Notes: generated by a model not told the origin, from the sequence alone. A DNA stretch of 29,015 nt from RXIX01 sp003989075 (GCA_029780415.1 JAKOYN010000065.1:1-29015); one strand, 5' to 3'; positions 6,866-15,960 are shown, numbered from the stretch's first letter. A program made the numbers and translations.

Positions 6866-8329
6866 ATGCATATCTCCAGTAAACCCCGCATCCTGGCAGC
6901 GGCGCTTGTTCTAGCGGGCAGCACTGCCATCGTTACTACCCTGGCCCTGCCACCGGCGCTGGCCACTCAGAACGCCGCGCCGCTCCGGGTTGACATGACC
7001 GTGCCCGATTTCAGCGCCCTGGTCGAACAGAATGCCGCTGCCGTAGTGAATGTGACTGTCACCAGCAAAAAGCCGGTGGCGGTCGCGCGCGGCCTTGCCG
7101 AACCGGACGATGACAGCAGCCCGCTGCCCCCCTTCTTCAGGCAATTCCCGATGCCACCGGCTGGACCGGGCGGCCAGAGCGTACCCGCCCAGGGCATGGG
7201 TTCCGGGTTTATCATCGATGCCAGCGGCTATATCGTCACCAATCACCACGTTATCGAGGGCGCCGAGCAGATTCGCGTGCGGCTCAGCGACCGGCGCGAG
7301 TTTGCCGCTACAGTGGTCGGCAGCGATCCGCAATCCGATATCGCCCTGCTCAAGATCGACGCTCACGATCTGCCCACAGCCACCCTCGGCGATGCCCGCA
7401 ACCTCAAGGTTGGCCAGTGGGTCTTCGCCATCGGCGCGCCATTTGGCCTGGAACGCACCGCGACCAAGGGTATTGTCAGCGCCCTGGGCCGCGCCCTGCC
7501 CAACGATACCTATGTGCCATTTATTCAGACCGACGTGCCGATCAATCCGGGTAATTCCGGTGGACCGCTGTTCGACCTCAGCGGCCAGGTAGTGGGCATC
7601 AACTCGCAGATTTTCAGTCGCAGCGGCGGCTACATGGGCCTGTCGTTCGCCATTCCAGCGGACGTTGCCATGGACGTGATCACGCAACTCAAGGCCGACG
7701 GGCATGTCACCCGGGGCTGGCTGGGCATCAGCCTGCAGGAAGTCACCGCAGATCTGGCGCGGTCGTTCAATCTGGAGCAGCCGCGCGGCGCCCTGGTGGC
7801 AGATGTCAGCACCAACGGTCCCGCCGCCAAGGCTGGACTACAGGCGGGTGACATTATTGTCGGCTATGCGGGCCGCATAATCGGCGACAGCACCGAACTG
7901 CCACCGCTGGTCGGATCAAGTCGGCCCGGCGCACGGAAGGATCTGACCATCATCCGCGATGGCCGGGAAAGAACGCTGGAAGTCACCCTCGGCACCCTGC
8001 CGGATCGAAAGGCGTCCGCCTTGGCGCTGAACGAACCACCCGCCGATGGTGCGCCACGCCTGAACGTTACCGTCACCGATGTGCCGGCCAGTCCCGACCA
8101 TCCCGAATCATCCAGTGGCGTACGGGTCGAGCAGCTCGGGCCGGGGCCGGCTGCCAAAGCAGGCGTCAAACCGGGCGATATCCTGGTCAGTCTCAATCGT
8201 CAGCCGATCCGCGACGTCGCTCATCTGCAGCAACTGGTGCGGGAACTGCCGCGTGGCACGCGGGTGCCGCTGCTAGTCAAGCGCGCGCAGGGGTCGCTGT
8301 ATCTGGCGGTTGAAATTCCCGCTGCATAA
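6866..8329 (+). CDS. Do-family periplasmic serine protease/chaperone (DegP/DegQ/MucD type)
   Basis: The chosen start ATG 6866 gives 487 residues with a clear signal peptide (basic start, hydrophobic core, cleavage near ALA-TQ at about 34); an earlier in-frame TTG would only add the promoter region. The trypsin-like domain holds the catalytic triad His128 (TNHHV), Asp158 (SDIALLKID) and Ser231 (NPGNSGGPLF). Two PDZ domains follow: about 258-345 (AAKAGLQAGDIIVGYAG) and about 390-480 (AAKAGVKPGDILVSLN). The enzyme degrades or refolds damaged envelope proteins. Length and order match the Do family. Symbol left open because degP, degQ and mucD cannot be separated by eye. The direct repeat upstream suggests control by a PmrA/QseB-like regulator rather than an obvious sigma-E site. 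Confidence 0.93.
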   Translation: MHISSKPRILAAALVLAGSTAIVTTLALPPALATQNAAPLRVDMTVPDFSALVEQNAAAVVNVTVTSKKPVAVARGLAEPDDDSSPLPPFFRQFPMPPAGPGGQSVPAQGMGSGFIIDASGYIVTNHHVIEGAEQIRVRLSDRREFAATVVGSDPQSDIALLKIDAHDLPTATLGDARNLKVGQWVFAIGAPFGLERTATKGIVSALGRALPNDTYVPFIQTDVPINPGNSGGPLFDLSGQVVGINSQIFSRSGGYMGLSFAIPADVAMDVITQLKADGHVTRGWLGISLQEVTADLARSFNLEQPRGALVADVSTNGPAAKAGLQAGDIIVGYAGRIIGDSTELPPLVGSSRPGARKDLTIIRDGRERTLEVTLGTLPDRKASALALNEPPADGAPRLNVTVTDVPASPDHPESSSGVRVEQLGPGPAAKAGVKPGDILVSLNRQPIRDVAHLQQLVRELPRGTRVPLLVKRAQGSLYLAVEIPAA

Positions 8330-8353
8330 GCGGCACGGGGCTGATCGCCAACC

Positions 8354-8383
8354 CGGGCGCGCGGCATCCAGTCCACGCGCCCG
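8354..8383. repeat. Inverted repeat, possible weak terminator
   Basis: CGGGCGCG (8354-8361) and CGCGCCCG (8376-8383) can pair around a 14-nt loop, 25 bp after the protease gene. There is no T-run, so termination would be inefficient or Rho-assisted. Confidence 0.3.
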
Positions 8384-8462
8384 AAATTGCGCAGTCGGTT
8401 AAAAAGCTGCTATGACTTTACAGGCAACCACCGGCATTCACTGCATTTGACAGGGTATAACC

Positions 8463-8813
8463 ATGAGCAGGACAACAGGTTTTTGGTACTTCTGCATGGC
8501 GCTGCTAGCACCACTGCCAACGCTGGCCGGGCATGGTGATCCGCCCGCGCCCGGTCAGCCACTGATCATCGATGTACGCACCACCGATGAGTACCAGCAG
8601 GGCCATGTGCGCGAAGCGGTGAATATTCCCTTTGATGAAATCTCCACGCGCATCGCTGCCTTGGCACCGGCTCACGATGCGCGCATCGTGCTCTATTGCC
8701 GCAGCGGGCGCCGCGCCAGCATCGCTGAGCAGACTCTACGGCAACTAGGTTATCAGCAGGTTGAAAACCAGGGCGGATTAGGCGATATGCTGCGCAATGG
8801 CTATGCGGAGTAA
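8463..8813 (+). CDS. Periplasmic rhodanese-like protein (PspE type)
   Basis: This 116-residue single-domain rhodanese has a signal peptide at about 1-22 (cut near TLA-GH). LIIDVRTTDEYQQGHV (34-49) is the first rhodanese signature and YCRSGRRA (78-85) holds the active-site Cys79 in the usual CRxGxR loop. It would carry a persulfide and pass sulfane sulfur to a thiol acceptor in the periplasm. The genuine acceptor is unknown. An SQR-like flavoprotein is encoded 2 kb away, but the genes are not in one operon. It has its own 130-bp upstream space and probably its own promoter. The start at 8463 fits the leader. Confidence 0.88.
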   Translation: MSRTTGFWYFCMALLAPLPTLAGHGDPPAPGQPLIIDVRTTDEYQQGHVREAVNIPFDEISTRIAALAPAHDARIVLYCRSGRRASIAEQTLRQLGYQQVENQGGLGDMLRNGYAE

Positions 8814-8855
8814 TAGCGGGCAGTGAACAATGCCAACTTATGGAGGTAAAAAATC

Positions 8856-9701
8856 ATGACCCCATTTTTTTCTATTATTATCCCGACATTTAATTCAGAA
8901 AAAACTCTTGATCAAACCCTGGAAAGTGTTTCTTCGCAATCGATGCGAGATTTCGAGCTTGTTATTTCCGATGGCGCATCAACGGATAAAACCATAAAAA
9001 TAGTTGAGTCATTTATTAAAAAAATACCGCAGATCACAATTTCCTCAAAACCTGATTCAGGAGTCTACGACGCCGTCAACAAAGCGATAGAAATAGCATC
9101 CGGAAAATGGATATTCATTCTCGGCAGCGACGATCAACTGGCGACAGACGACATACTGAAAACCACAGCGGAATACCTTAAAAAAACAACTGAACCATTT
9201 GCCTACGGAAATGTACTGGTTCGTGGAAATTCAAGTCTTTTGCACGAGGGTCAAATATACGATGGCGAATTTACTGTTGAGAAGATTTTGCAGAAGAATA
9301 TCTGCCAGCAGGCTATTTTCTATCGGCGCGATATTTTTTCCCGTCTCGGCAATTTCAACACCCGCTACCGTACATGTGCAGACTGGGATTTTGCTTTGCG
9401 CGCCGCAGCGAATTTTAATTTATATTACATGCCCATTACTATCTCGATATTCTCAGCTACTGGACTAAGTTCAAACAATAAGGATCTCGTCTTCAACAAA
9501 GACCGATTATTTCTGATCATCAGGTATTTTCGATTAAAATCCTTAAGAAAAGATTTTATTTTTCTTCGCTGGGAATATTATGATTTCGCCAAGGAGTTCT
9601 TAAAAAATCGCCAATTTTTCATGGGCATATCCGCATACCTGATTTATGTGATAATTGGAATTAATAGCAAAATATCCTCGAAAAAACGGCAAAAAACCTG
9701 A
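8856..9701 (+). CDS. Family 2 glycosyltransferase (WcaE-like), AT-rich
   Basis: This is a 281-residue GT-A glycosyltransferase. FSIIIPTFNSEKTLDQTLESV at the N-terminus, SDGASTDKT near 38-46 and GSDDQL near 94-99 (the metal-binding DxD region) are the GT2 hallmarks. CADWDFALR near 173-181 is the acceptor-side acidic motif. The protein should transfer a sugar in exopolysaccharide, O-antigen or colanic-acid-like synthesis; donor and acceptor are unknown. A strong ribosome site GGAGG lies at 8842-8846. The gene is much richer in A and T than both neighbours, with many AAA/ATT codons, which points to horizontal gain. It stands alone without other surface-sugar genes, so it may be a moron-like insertion between the rhodanese gene and murI. 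Confidence 0.88.
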   Translation: MTPFFSIIIPTFNSEKTLDQTLESVSSQSMRDFELVISDGASTDKTIKIVESFIKKIPQITISSKPDSGVYDAVNKAIEIASGKWIFILGSDDQLATDDILKTTAEYLKKTTEPFAYGNVLVRGNSSLLHEGQIYDGEFTVEKILQKNICQQAIFYRRDIFSRLGNFNTRYRTCADWDFALRAAANFNLYYMPITISIFSATGLSSNNKDLVFNKDRLFLIIRYFRLKSLRKDFIFLRWEYYDFAKEFLKNRQFFMGISAYLIYVIIGINSKISSKKRQKT

Positions 9702-9820
9702 TTCAAAATTTGCTAGCAGTTTTTATAGGCATCTCTGCACAGACCGGTAATGATCTTTTACGACTTCAACGCCAGCATAAAGCACAAAAGCTGATTAATA
9801 CCAGCAGAACCCGTTCATAT

Positions 9821-10711
9821 TCAGCGAGTTGTATTCCCAACAACTATCCTGCCACTTTCCATATCCAGAACAGGTGACTCTTCAACCGCCGGCATAAACC
9901 CTCCCTGCCGAACCTGCTCCGGCAGCGTCTCAAACCGCACCGGTCGCATCAATAACCGGCTGGCCAAACGCGCTGCCGGTTCCACCGCGCCGCTGGTGAA
10001 ATAGCGCTCGCTGCCCCTGGCCTGCGAAGCCGTCAGCCATCCCGCCAATTCCAGCCGCCGCCGCAACTGGCGCGCCACCGCCGGACTCGGATCAAGCACG
10101 TTCACCTGCGGCCCGGCCAGTTGCTCAATCAGCGGGATCAGAAACGGATAATGCGTGCAGCCCAGCACCAGGGTATCAGCGCCCTCGGCCAGCAGCGGAG
10201 CCAGATAGCCATCCAGCAGGGCGCGTGGGCGTGGACCGTCCAGGTCGCCTTGCTCGACGCAGTCGGCCAGACCCGGACAGGGCTGCACCAGCACCCGCGC
10301 CCGGTGAACATGCTGATCGAGCAGGGCGGCAAACTTGTCACTACGCACCGTGTTACCAGTCGCCAGGATGCCAACCACGCCCGAGCGGGTCACCGCTACC
10401 GCCGGCTTGATCGCAGGTTCAATACCGATGATCGGCACGGAAAACTGCGCACGCAACCGGGCAATCGCCGCCGCCGTCGCCGTGTTGCAAGCCACGACCA
10501 CAGCCTTCGCACCCTGTTCCAGCAGGAAAGCCGTGATGGCCAGCGAGCGGCGCACCACGAATTCAGCCGGCTTGTTACCGTAGGGCGCATGGCCCGAATC
10601 GGCCACGTACAGTAATTCCTCGTGGGGCAGGTCAGCACGAATCCGCCGCAGCACCGACAATCCGCCCACGCCGGAGTCGAACACGCCTATCGGCCCATTA
10701 TTCTTGCTCAT
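9821..10711 (-). CDS. murI: Glutamate racemase
   Basis: This 296-residue enzyme interconverts L- and D-glutamate for peptidoglycan. IGVFDSGVGGLSVL at 8-21 is the racemase N-terminal signature. Cys75 (VACNTATA) and Cys185 (LGCTHYPF) are the two catalytic cysteines, with YVADSGHAPYG near 35-44. Start ATG at 10711 gives the normal N-terminus; the frame stays open far upstream, but that part is a shadow of the flavoprotein gene. The C-terminus is about 20-30 residues longer than in short homologues. It is divergent from the SQR-like gene at 10856 with 144 bp between, where both promoters must lie, and it converges on the glycosyltransferase gene. Confidence 0.95.
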   Translation of the reverse strand: MSKNNGPIGVFDSGVGGLSVLRRIRADLPHEELLYVADSGHAPYGNKPAEFVVRRSLAITAFLLEQGAKAVVVACNTATAAAIARLRAQFSVPIIGIEPAIKPAVAVTRSGVVGILATGNTVRSDKFAALLDQHVHRARVLVQPCPGLADCVEQGDLDGPRPRALLDGYLAPLLAEGADTLVLGCTHYPFLIPLIEQLAGPQVNVLDPSPAVARQLRRRLELAGWLTASQARGSERYFTSGAVEPAARLASRLLMRPVRFETLPEQVRQGGFMPAVEESPVLDMESGRIVVGNTTR

Positions 10712-10855
10712 CACTTGACCTAACCCACATGACCGGCTCAAGCGCCGTGACCGGAAATTGTAAAGCGGCCCGGACTGCGATTCATCATGCCCGCCGGTGC
10801 ACGCTGGTGAGATAATCAGCGCTGATTGCATCATCACCACTCGCCGAGGCTTATC

Positions 10856-11983
10856 ATGCACCGCATCACCATTCTGGGCGCCGGCTTTGCCGCACTGACT
10901 GCCGTGCAGCGTATCCGCGCCCAGGCACCGACTGCCGAGATTACCCTGGTCGCGCCACATGCCGAGTTCCTGTTCTATCCCAGTTTGATCTGGATTCCCA
11001 GCGGCCTGCGGCGCGGCGCGGATTTGCAGATCGACCTGCGGCCCTTCCTGACCCGGCAGCGCGTGCATTGGCATCCGGGCACGGTCACCGGGCTGGCCAG
11101 CGGCGGCCGTCAGGTGCTGACCGACACCGGCATAATCGACAACGATGGCCTGATCATCGCCAGCGGCGGCCGTTTCCTGAAACGCCTGCCCGGCATCGAG
11201 CATGCACTGATTCCCTGCGAGGGTCTGGCCAGCGCCGAGGCGATCCGCGACCGCCTGCAGGCTCTGGAGGGCGGCACCCTCGCCATCGGTTTCGCCGGCA
11301 ACCCGAATGAACCGGCAGCGGTGCGCGGCGGACCGATGTTCGAGTTTCTGTTTGGCATCGACCGCCTGCTGCGCCAGCAGGGTCGCCGCGAACGCTTCAA
11401 GCTGGTGTTCTTCAGCCCCGCTGAACAGCCCGGCCAGCGCATGGGACCGCCAGCGGTGGCGCGCCTGTTGCGGATGATGGCTGAACAGGGCATCGAAACC
11501 CACCTCGGCCACAAGATGCTGCGCTTTACGGCCGATCAGGTAGTCACCGAAGGCGGAGCTTTCGCCGCCGATCTAATCCTATTCATGCCCGGCATGACCG
11601 GCCCGGCCTGGCTGGAGCAGAGCGAGCTGCCACAATCGCCCGGTGGCATGATCCGCGCTGATGAGCAGTGCCGCGTACCGGGCTGGGAGCGCGTCTATGT
11701 GGCCGGCGATTCCGGCAGCTTTCCCGGGCCGGAGTGGATGCCCAAACAGGCGCATATCGCCGATCTGCAGGCCTGCGCCGCCGCCGCCAACCTGCTGGCG
11801 GAACTGGCCGGCCAGACCCCGAACGCGACCTTCAAAACCGAGCTGATCTGCATTGTCGATATGCTCGATCGCGGCATGCTGATCTGGCGCACGCCAGAGC
11901 GGCTGCTCACGCTGCCCCCCATGCGGCTTGGTCATCAGGCCAAGCGCTTCTTCGAGTGGTGGTATCTGCGTCAGTACCGCTAG
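10856..11983 (+). CDS. SQR-like FAD/NAD(P)-dependent oxidoreductase
   Basis: This is a 375-residue flavoprotein of the sulfide:quinone oxidoreductase/flavocytochrome c-sulfide dehydrogenase group. ITILGAGFAALTA at 4-16 is the FAD dinucleotide fold, IASGGRF at 101-107 the second FAD motif, and YVAGDSGSFP at 281-290 the ATG-like third motif. Cys121 and Cys332 lie where SQR enzymes carry redox cysteines, but Cys272 and Cys307 also exist and the exact disulfide pair cannot be set by eye. The aromatic, basic C-terminus (RFFEWWYLRQYR) could dip into the membrane. It may oxidise sulfide or polysulfide to quinone; a type II NADH dehydrogenase-like role is the alternative. The ATG at 10856 is preferred over an upstream TTG. 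Its TAG shares CTAG with the convergent diguanylate cyclase gene. Confidence 0.75.
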   Translation: MHRITILGAGFAALTAVQRIRAQAPTAEITLVAPHAEFLFYPSLIWIPSGLRRGADLQIDLRPFLTRQRVHWHPGTVTGLASGGRQVLTDTGIIDNDGLIIASGGRFLKRLPGIEHALIPCEGLASAEAIRDRLQALEGGTLAIGFAGNPNEPAAVRGGPMFEFLFGIDRLLRQQGRRERFKLVFFSPAEQPGQRMGPPAVARLLRMMAEQGIETHLGHKMLRFTADQVVTEGGAFAADLILFMPGMTGPAWLEQSELPQSPGGMIRADEQCRVPGWERVYVAGDSGSFPGPEWMPKQAHIADLQACAAAANLLAELAGQTPNATFKTELICIVDMLDRGMLIWRTPERLLTLPPMRLGHQAKRFFEWWYLRQYR

Positions 11984-13542
11984 CCGTTCGCAAGCGCGCC
12001 GAAAAACTCAACCTTGCCGCACCCGTTCTGTTTAGCCCTGTACATGGCCTGATCGGCGTACCGCAACAGAGTGTCGGGATCATGGCCATCATCGGGATAC
12101 AGGGCGACGCCGACACTCGACGACACCGCAACCGTCTGACCATTCTCCAACACATGGGGTTGGGACAGAATTCGGCTGACCCGTTCCAGGATGCGCGTGC
12201 ACTCCAGCTGCGATCCCAGCCCCGCCAGCAGCAGCACGAACTCATCACCCCCCAAACGGCACACCGTGTCCGGGGCACGCACCGCAGATTCCAGGCGCCG
12301 CGCCAGCTCGATCAGCAGCCGGTCACCATTCTTGTGACCATGGCAATCGTTGACCGGCTTGAATCCATCCAGATCCAGATAGCAGACCGCGATCCTATGC
12401 CGTTCACGGTCCGATCGCGTAATTGCCTGGCGCAGGCGATCAAACAGCAACAGACGGTTGGGCAATCCGGTCAAGGCGTCATGGTAGGCCAGATATTCGA
12501 GCTGACGCTGTTCGCGATGCAGGACGACCGCCATATGATTGAAGGAGGCGGCCAGCTGGCCGATCTCGTCCAGGCGATTCACCTGCACCCGCTCTACTTC
12601 CGGCCCCTCAGTGGCGATGCGGCGCGCGGCCTCGTTCAAGGCAATCAGCGGCGCCGCCAGATGACGCGCCAGCCGCCGCGACACCAGCAAGGCCAGGAAA
12701 ATCAGTGCCAGGGTACCGAGGCCGTATCCGGTCAGCAAATAGGCCGACCCCGCCAGCGGATCGAACAGCGTGTGCAAGGTCACGTGCAGCTTGAGATGCT
12801 GAAACGACGATTGCGCAAACAGAGGCTGGGTTAGATCCGGCAGCGCCGGCGTCGTTGTGACAGGGCGCCCGTCCTGTCGGGCATAGAGCAGACGGCCATC
12901 GACCCGGTGCAGCAGCAGCGTGCTTTGGGGCGCGCTCAGGCTGGGATCATCCAGCAGCGCGCGCAGATCGAGCGCCGCCACCAGATAACCCTCGACGCGA
13001 TTGGTGCCCGGATAGCGCACCGGCTGAAACAGCAGCGCCCGCAGGGACGACAGGCCTGGGTCGAGATCCAGATCCAGGATCACCTGGGGCTGTTCGTTCT
13101 CAAGCACCGCCAGCACCGGTGACGATCCAGGGAAACAGCCCAGCGCATTATGAATCTGCCCAGCCAGTGGCTTACCCTCGAAATCACACAGCACCGGCCC
13201 CTGAGCCTCGGGTACCGAAAAATGGTGACTGGCAAAAAACGGCTGCAGATAAACATCGCGGCCACTGGAATCCAGCAGTGCCGTCGGCACGATCGGATTC
13301 GCGGCCAGGTTTTCCATCTCTCGCGACAGCGACTGTTGCGCATTTTCCAGGCGCACCACGACCTGGATGAGACGATTGTGCAGATTTTCGCGCTGGTGAT
13401 ATTGAATAATCAGCAGGCTGGCGACAAACGACACCGAGCCAAACAGCAGACAGATGCCCATAATCGCCGCCACGGAGTACAGCGCGATGCGCCGCTCCAG
13501 GGTCACGCTCATCCAGCGCTGTCCGCGTTCCAGTAGGGTCAT
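11980..13542 (-). CDS. Membrane diguanylate cyclase with periplasmic sensor, HAMP and GGDEF
   Basis: This 520-residue protein has a first membrane helix at about 20-46, a large extracytoplasmic sensor region at about 47-268, a second helix at about 270-289, HAMP at about 290-342 and a GGDEF domain at about 345-515. The active-site loop is intact (RLGGDEF, GGDEF at 431-435). RAPD at 422-425 is a correctly spaced RxxD inhibitory site, so c-di-GMP feedback is expected. No EAL domain is present. It should make c-di-GMP in response to a periplasmic signal. The start ATG at 13542 lies 1 nt after the stop of a periplasmic solute-binding protein gene, which suggests translational coupling and that the binding protein feeds the sensor. 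A start at 13656 would only read through the upstream gene. Confidence 0.92.
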   Translation of the reverse strand: MTLLERGQRWMSVTLERRIALYSVAAIMGICLLFGSVSFVASLLIIQYHQRENLHNRLIQVVVRLENAQQSLSREMENLAANPIVPTALLDSSGRDVYLQPFFASHHFSVPEAQGPVLCDFEGKPLAGQIHNALGCFPGSSPVLAVLENEQPQVILDLDLDPGLSSLRALLFQPVRYPGTNRVEGYLVAALDLRALLDDPSLSAPQSTLLLHRVDGRLLYARQDGRPVTTTPALPDLTQPLFAQSSFQHLKLHVTLHTLFDPLAGSAYLLTGYGLGTLALIFLALLVSRRLARHLAAPLIALNEAARRIATEGPEVERVQVNRLDEIGQLAASFNHMAVVLHREQRQLEYLAYHDALTGLPNRLLLFDRLRQAITRSDRERHRIAVCYLDLDGFKPVNDCHGHKNGDRLLIELARRLESAVRAPDTVCRLGGDEFVLLLAGLGSQLECTRILERVSRILSQPHVLENGQTVAVSSSVGVALYPDDGHDPDTLLRYADQAMYRAKQNGCGKVEFFGALANG

Positions 13543-13543
13543 G

Positions 13544-14743
13544 TCAGTGCAGTACAGTACCGATGCGCTCGATGGCGCCATCCGCGGCATAACGCGCCAT
13601 GAACACATCCTCCAGCGCCAACGCCTCATGACGATCCGGCGCAAAGGGGCGAGCATAATATCTGATCAGGCCACGGTAGTCGTTGACCTGTTCCAGGGCA
13701 TCGCGCACTGCGGCACGCTCGATCGAGCCGGCCCGGTCAATGGCCCGGGCCAGAATCCACACCAGATCATAGGCCTGAGCCACGCCCACCGGCGCTTCGA
13801 TGCGTCGCGGAACGTCGATGCCACGCTGCCGGATGGCGGCGATAACATGCAACGCCACCGGGTCGCGCGCGTCCAGAAAGGAATAGGTTTGTACGACGCT
13901 GAAATCGACTGCCGCCAGCACTGCCGCACCGGTGTTTTCAAAGAAAGTGCCGCCGGTAATACCCCAGTGGCTGAAAATCGGCAACCGCTGCTCCGCCGGC
14001 AATGCCGCCACCTCGCGCACCAGTAACGCACCTTCACGATCATTGGCCACCAGAATGATGGCGTCGGCACCAGCCACGCGCAGCGCCTGGTACTTCTCCA
14101 GCATGGACGCCTCGCCCCAGTTGTACCACTGCACCCCGGCCAGTTGCACAGCAGAGCGGGCCTGCACCACGGCCTGCGCGGCGCGCTGGCTGCTGCGCCC
14201 CCACTCGGTGTTGGGCAGCAGCAGCCCGATCCGCTGCCGGTCGGCCCGCGCGGCAGCGTCAATCATGACCTGCAGCGCCCAACTGTCACGCAGAGACAGG
14301 CGGAATACATAGCTGGGCTTGTACGGGTGATCGGTGATCGGGTCGGCAGCCGCCCAGGGATCGAGCAGCGGCAGCTTGAGTTCGTGAATCACCGGCAGCG
14401 CCTCGACGACGACCGGACTGAACTTGCCGGTCAGGACGGCAACCACGCGCGGATCGGCGGCAAACTCGCGCAGGTTGCGAATCGAGCGCGCCGGTACCGA
14501 GCGATTGTCCTTCTCGACCAGCATCAGCGGCCGGCCGCCGAGCAGGCCACCGCTGGCGTTCAGCTCATCGGCGGCTATCTGGGCGCCTAGACGGATCGCC
14601 TGCGCCGAGGTGCTGCCGGTAACGCCAAATTCGGCGTCGATACCGATCAGAATCGGCACTGGCGCCGACTGGGCATGCACGGCGCCCGCCAGGATCAGCA
14701 GCAGAACGCTGGCCAAGCATCTCAATAAGAACCACATCCGCAT
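13544..14743 (-). CDS. Periplasmic branched-chain-amino-acid-type substrate-binding protein
   Basis: This 399-residue protein has a signal peptide at about 1-24 (cut near VHA-QS) and a type I periplasmic binding fold (Peripla_BP_6, LivJ-like): IGIDAEFGVTGSTSAQAIRLG, then AADELNASGGLLGGRPL, then VLTGKFSPVV. Ligand is unknown. No permease or ATPase genes of an ABC transporter are nearby. Instead the diguanylate cyclase gene begins 1 nt after its stop, so it probably acts as a sensor rather than a transporter part. It follows pyrF by 47 bp in the same direction. ATG at 14743 or 14737 are both possible starts; the first gives a charged n-region. Confidence 0.88.
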   Translation of the reverse strand: MRMWFLLRCLASVLLLILAGAVHAQSAPVPILIGIDAEFGVTGSTSAQAIRLGAQIAADELNASGGLLGGRPLMLVEKDNRSVPARSIRNLREFAADPRVVAVLTGKFSPVVVEALPVIHELKLPLLDPWAAADPITDHPYKPSYVFRLSLRDSWALQVMIDAAARADRQRIGLLLPNTEWGRSSQRAAQAVVQARSAVQLAGVQWYNWGEASMLEKYQALRVAGADAIILVANDREGALLVREVAALPAEQRLPIFSHWGITGGTFFENTGAAVLAAVDFSVVQTYSFLDARDPVALHVIAAIRQRGIDVPRRIEAPVGVAQAYDLVWILARAIDRAGSIERAAVRDALEQVNDYRGLIRYYARPFAPDRHEALALEDVFMARYAADGAIERIGTVLH

Positions 14744-14790
14744 TCACCTTCCTGAGATGAACATCGCGTCTGAACACGGCGCGGCTGCGT

Positions 14791-15549
14791 TCATACCACT
14801 CCCGTGGTGGCAAACAGGCGCGCGATGCGCGCCTGGATCGCGGCGGCGGCCGCACGCGGATCGGGCGCCTGACGAATGGGCCGACCGATCACGATATGAT
14901 CCGCGCCACTCAGGAAGGCATCCTCGACATCCAGTGTGCGCTTCTGGTCATCGGCTGGACGGTTGAGCACCGGGCGAATCCCGGGCGTGATCACCAGCAG
15001 CTTATCGCCGAGGTTTCGGCGCAGTTCGGCCGCTTCCAGACCCGAGGAAATCACGCCGCGACAACCGATTTCCAGCGCGCGCCGCGCCCGCGACAGCACC
15101 AGCGTTTTCGGATCACAGGCAAAGCCGAGATCGTTCAGATCGGCCTGATCCAGGCTGGTCAGGGCCGTCACCGCCAGAATACCTAGATCGCCGCCCTGCT
15201 CCCCGGCAGCTTCAACCGCCGCGCGCAGGATGGCATCGTTGCCATGCACGGTGGCCACACTGGCGCCATGGGGCGCAAGCTGGCGCACGGCAGCGCGCAC
15301 GGTTTCCGGCACATCGAAGAACTTCAAATCAACGAATACCTTCTTGTCACGGGCACGCAGCCAGTCCAGCAGCTCGAAATAGCCGCCGGCCATGAACAGT
15401 TCCAGGCCGATTTTGTAAAAGGTCACGGCATCACCCAAGGTCTCGACTAAAGCGCGCGCCGCATCAGGACCGGGTACATCGAGTGCGAAAATCAGCCGGT
15501 CAGCGACGGGAATGGGTTTTTGTGACAGCAGGCAGGTATCGTGGGTCAT
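14791..15549 (-). CDS. pyrF: Orotidine 5'-phosphate decarboxylase
   Basis: This 252-residue enzyme makes UMP from OMP in pyrimidine synthesis. LIFALDVP at 19-26 is the N-terminal beta strand signature. VDLKFFDVPETV at 73-84 contains the catalytic Asp74-x-Lys76-x-x-Asp79 group. VTALTS, VISSGLEA, ITPGIRP and VIGRPI are the later phosphate-binding loops. ATG 15549 is chosen; it lies 7 bp beyond the stop of the HdeA-like gene. An in-frame TTG further up would overlap that gene. It belongs to a leftward run with the HdeA-like gene before it and the binding protein/cyclase pair after it. Confidence 0.96.
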   Translation of the reverse strand: MTHDTCLLSQKPIPVADRLIFALDVPGPDAARALVETLGDAVTFYKIGLELFMAGGYFELLDWLRARDKKVFVDLKFFDVPETVRAAVRQLAPHGASVATVHGNDAILRAAVEAAGEQGGDLGILAVTALTSLDQADLNDLGFACDPKTLVLSRARRALEIGCRGVISSGLEAAELRRNLGDKLLVITPGIRPVLNRPADDQKRTLDVEDAFLSGADHIVIGRPIRQAPDPRAAAAAIQARIARLFATTGVV

Positions 15550-15556
15550 CGTGGGC

Positions 15557-15919
15557 TTACTCGGGCAAATTGGCTTCTTCAATAGCGTCCAGAACCGGAA
15601 TGCTGGGCTTGCTGTGACAGCGCGCCATCAGATCCGTGCTGAATTTCTCCATGGCGTTCAGGTCCATGCGCCGGGCACCGGAAAAACCGCTGCGATAACC
15701 ATCGAGCCAGGTCAACAGCACACCGGCATCCTTGACCGAACGTTTTTCGAGATTCTGCAGGAATTCCCCACAGCTCATGCCAGTCAACTCAAGGACGCGG
15801 GGCAGTTTCCTGTCTGCGGCTGACAGCGGTGCGGCCTGGCACATGCTCATCGTACCCAGCAGTACGGCAACGATGACAGGCAGATGCGGACGTGACATGG
15901 GCATCTCCGGAATAGACAT
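15557..15919 (-). CDS. HdeA/HdeB-like small periplasmic protein
   Basis: This 120-residue protein has a signal peptide (core VIVAVLLGTMSMCQA, cut near QAA-PL at about 30). The mature part is about 90 residues with MSCGEFL near 48-54, LDGYRSGF near 72-79 and ARCHSKPSIPVLDA near 99-112. Two cysteines placed this way, with the Gly-Tyr motif between, resemble HdeA acid-stress chaperones, which hold them as one disulfide. Chaperone activity is inferred only. The start could be 15919, 15904 or 15898, all Met; the shorter ones give a tidier leader. It is the first gene of the leftward pyrF run, with a 281-bp upstream region. Confidence 0.6.
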   Translation of the reverse strand: MSIPEMPMSRPHLPVIVAVLLGTMSMCQAAPLSAADRKLPRVLELTGMSCGEFLQNLEKRSVKDAGVLLTWLDGYRSGFSGARRMDLNAMEKFSTDLMARCHSKPSIPVLDAIEEANLPE

Positions 15920-15960
15920 CCAGGCGCGACAAATCCCGGGCCGGGCGATAAATGAACGCC

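Noticed and set aside
10712..11512. Upstream open extension of murI covering 800 bp
   Set aside because: It is antisense to the SQR-like flavoprotein, whose frame has three FAD motifs; the murI family starts at 10711.
11668..12834. Long forward ORF across the flavoprotein end and the cyclase gene
   Set aside because: It is Gln/Arg-rich noise antisense to the GGDEF domain and out of frame with the flavoprotein.
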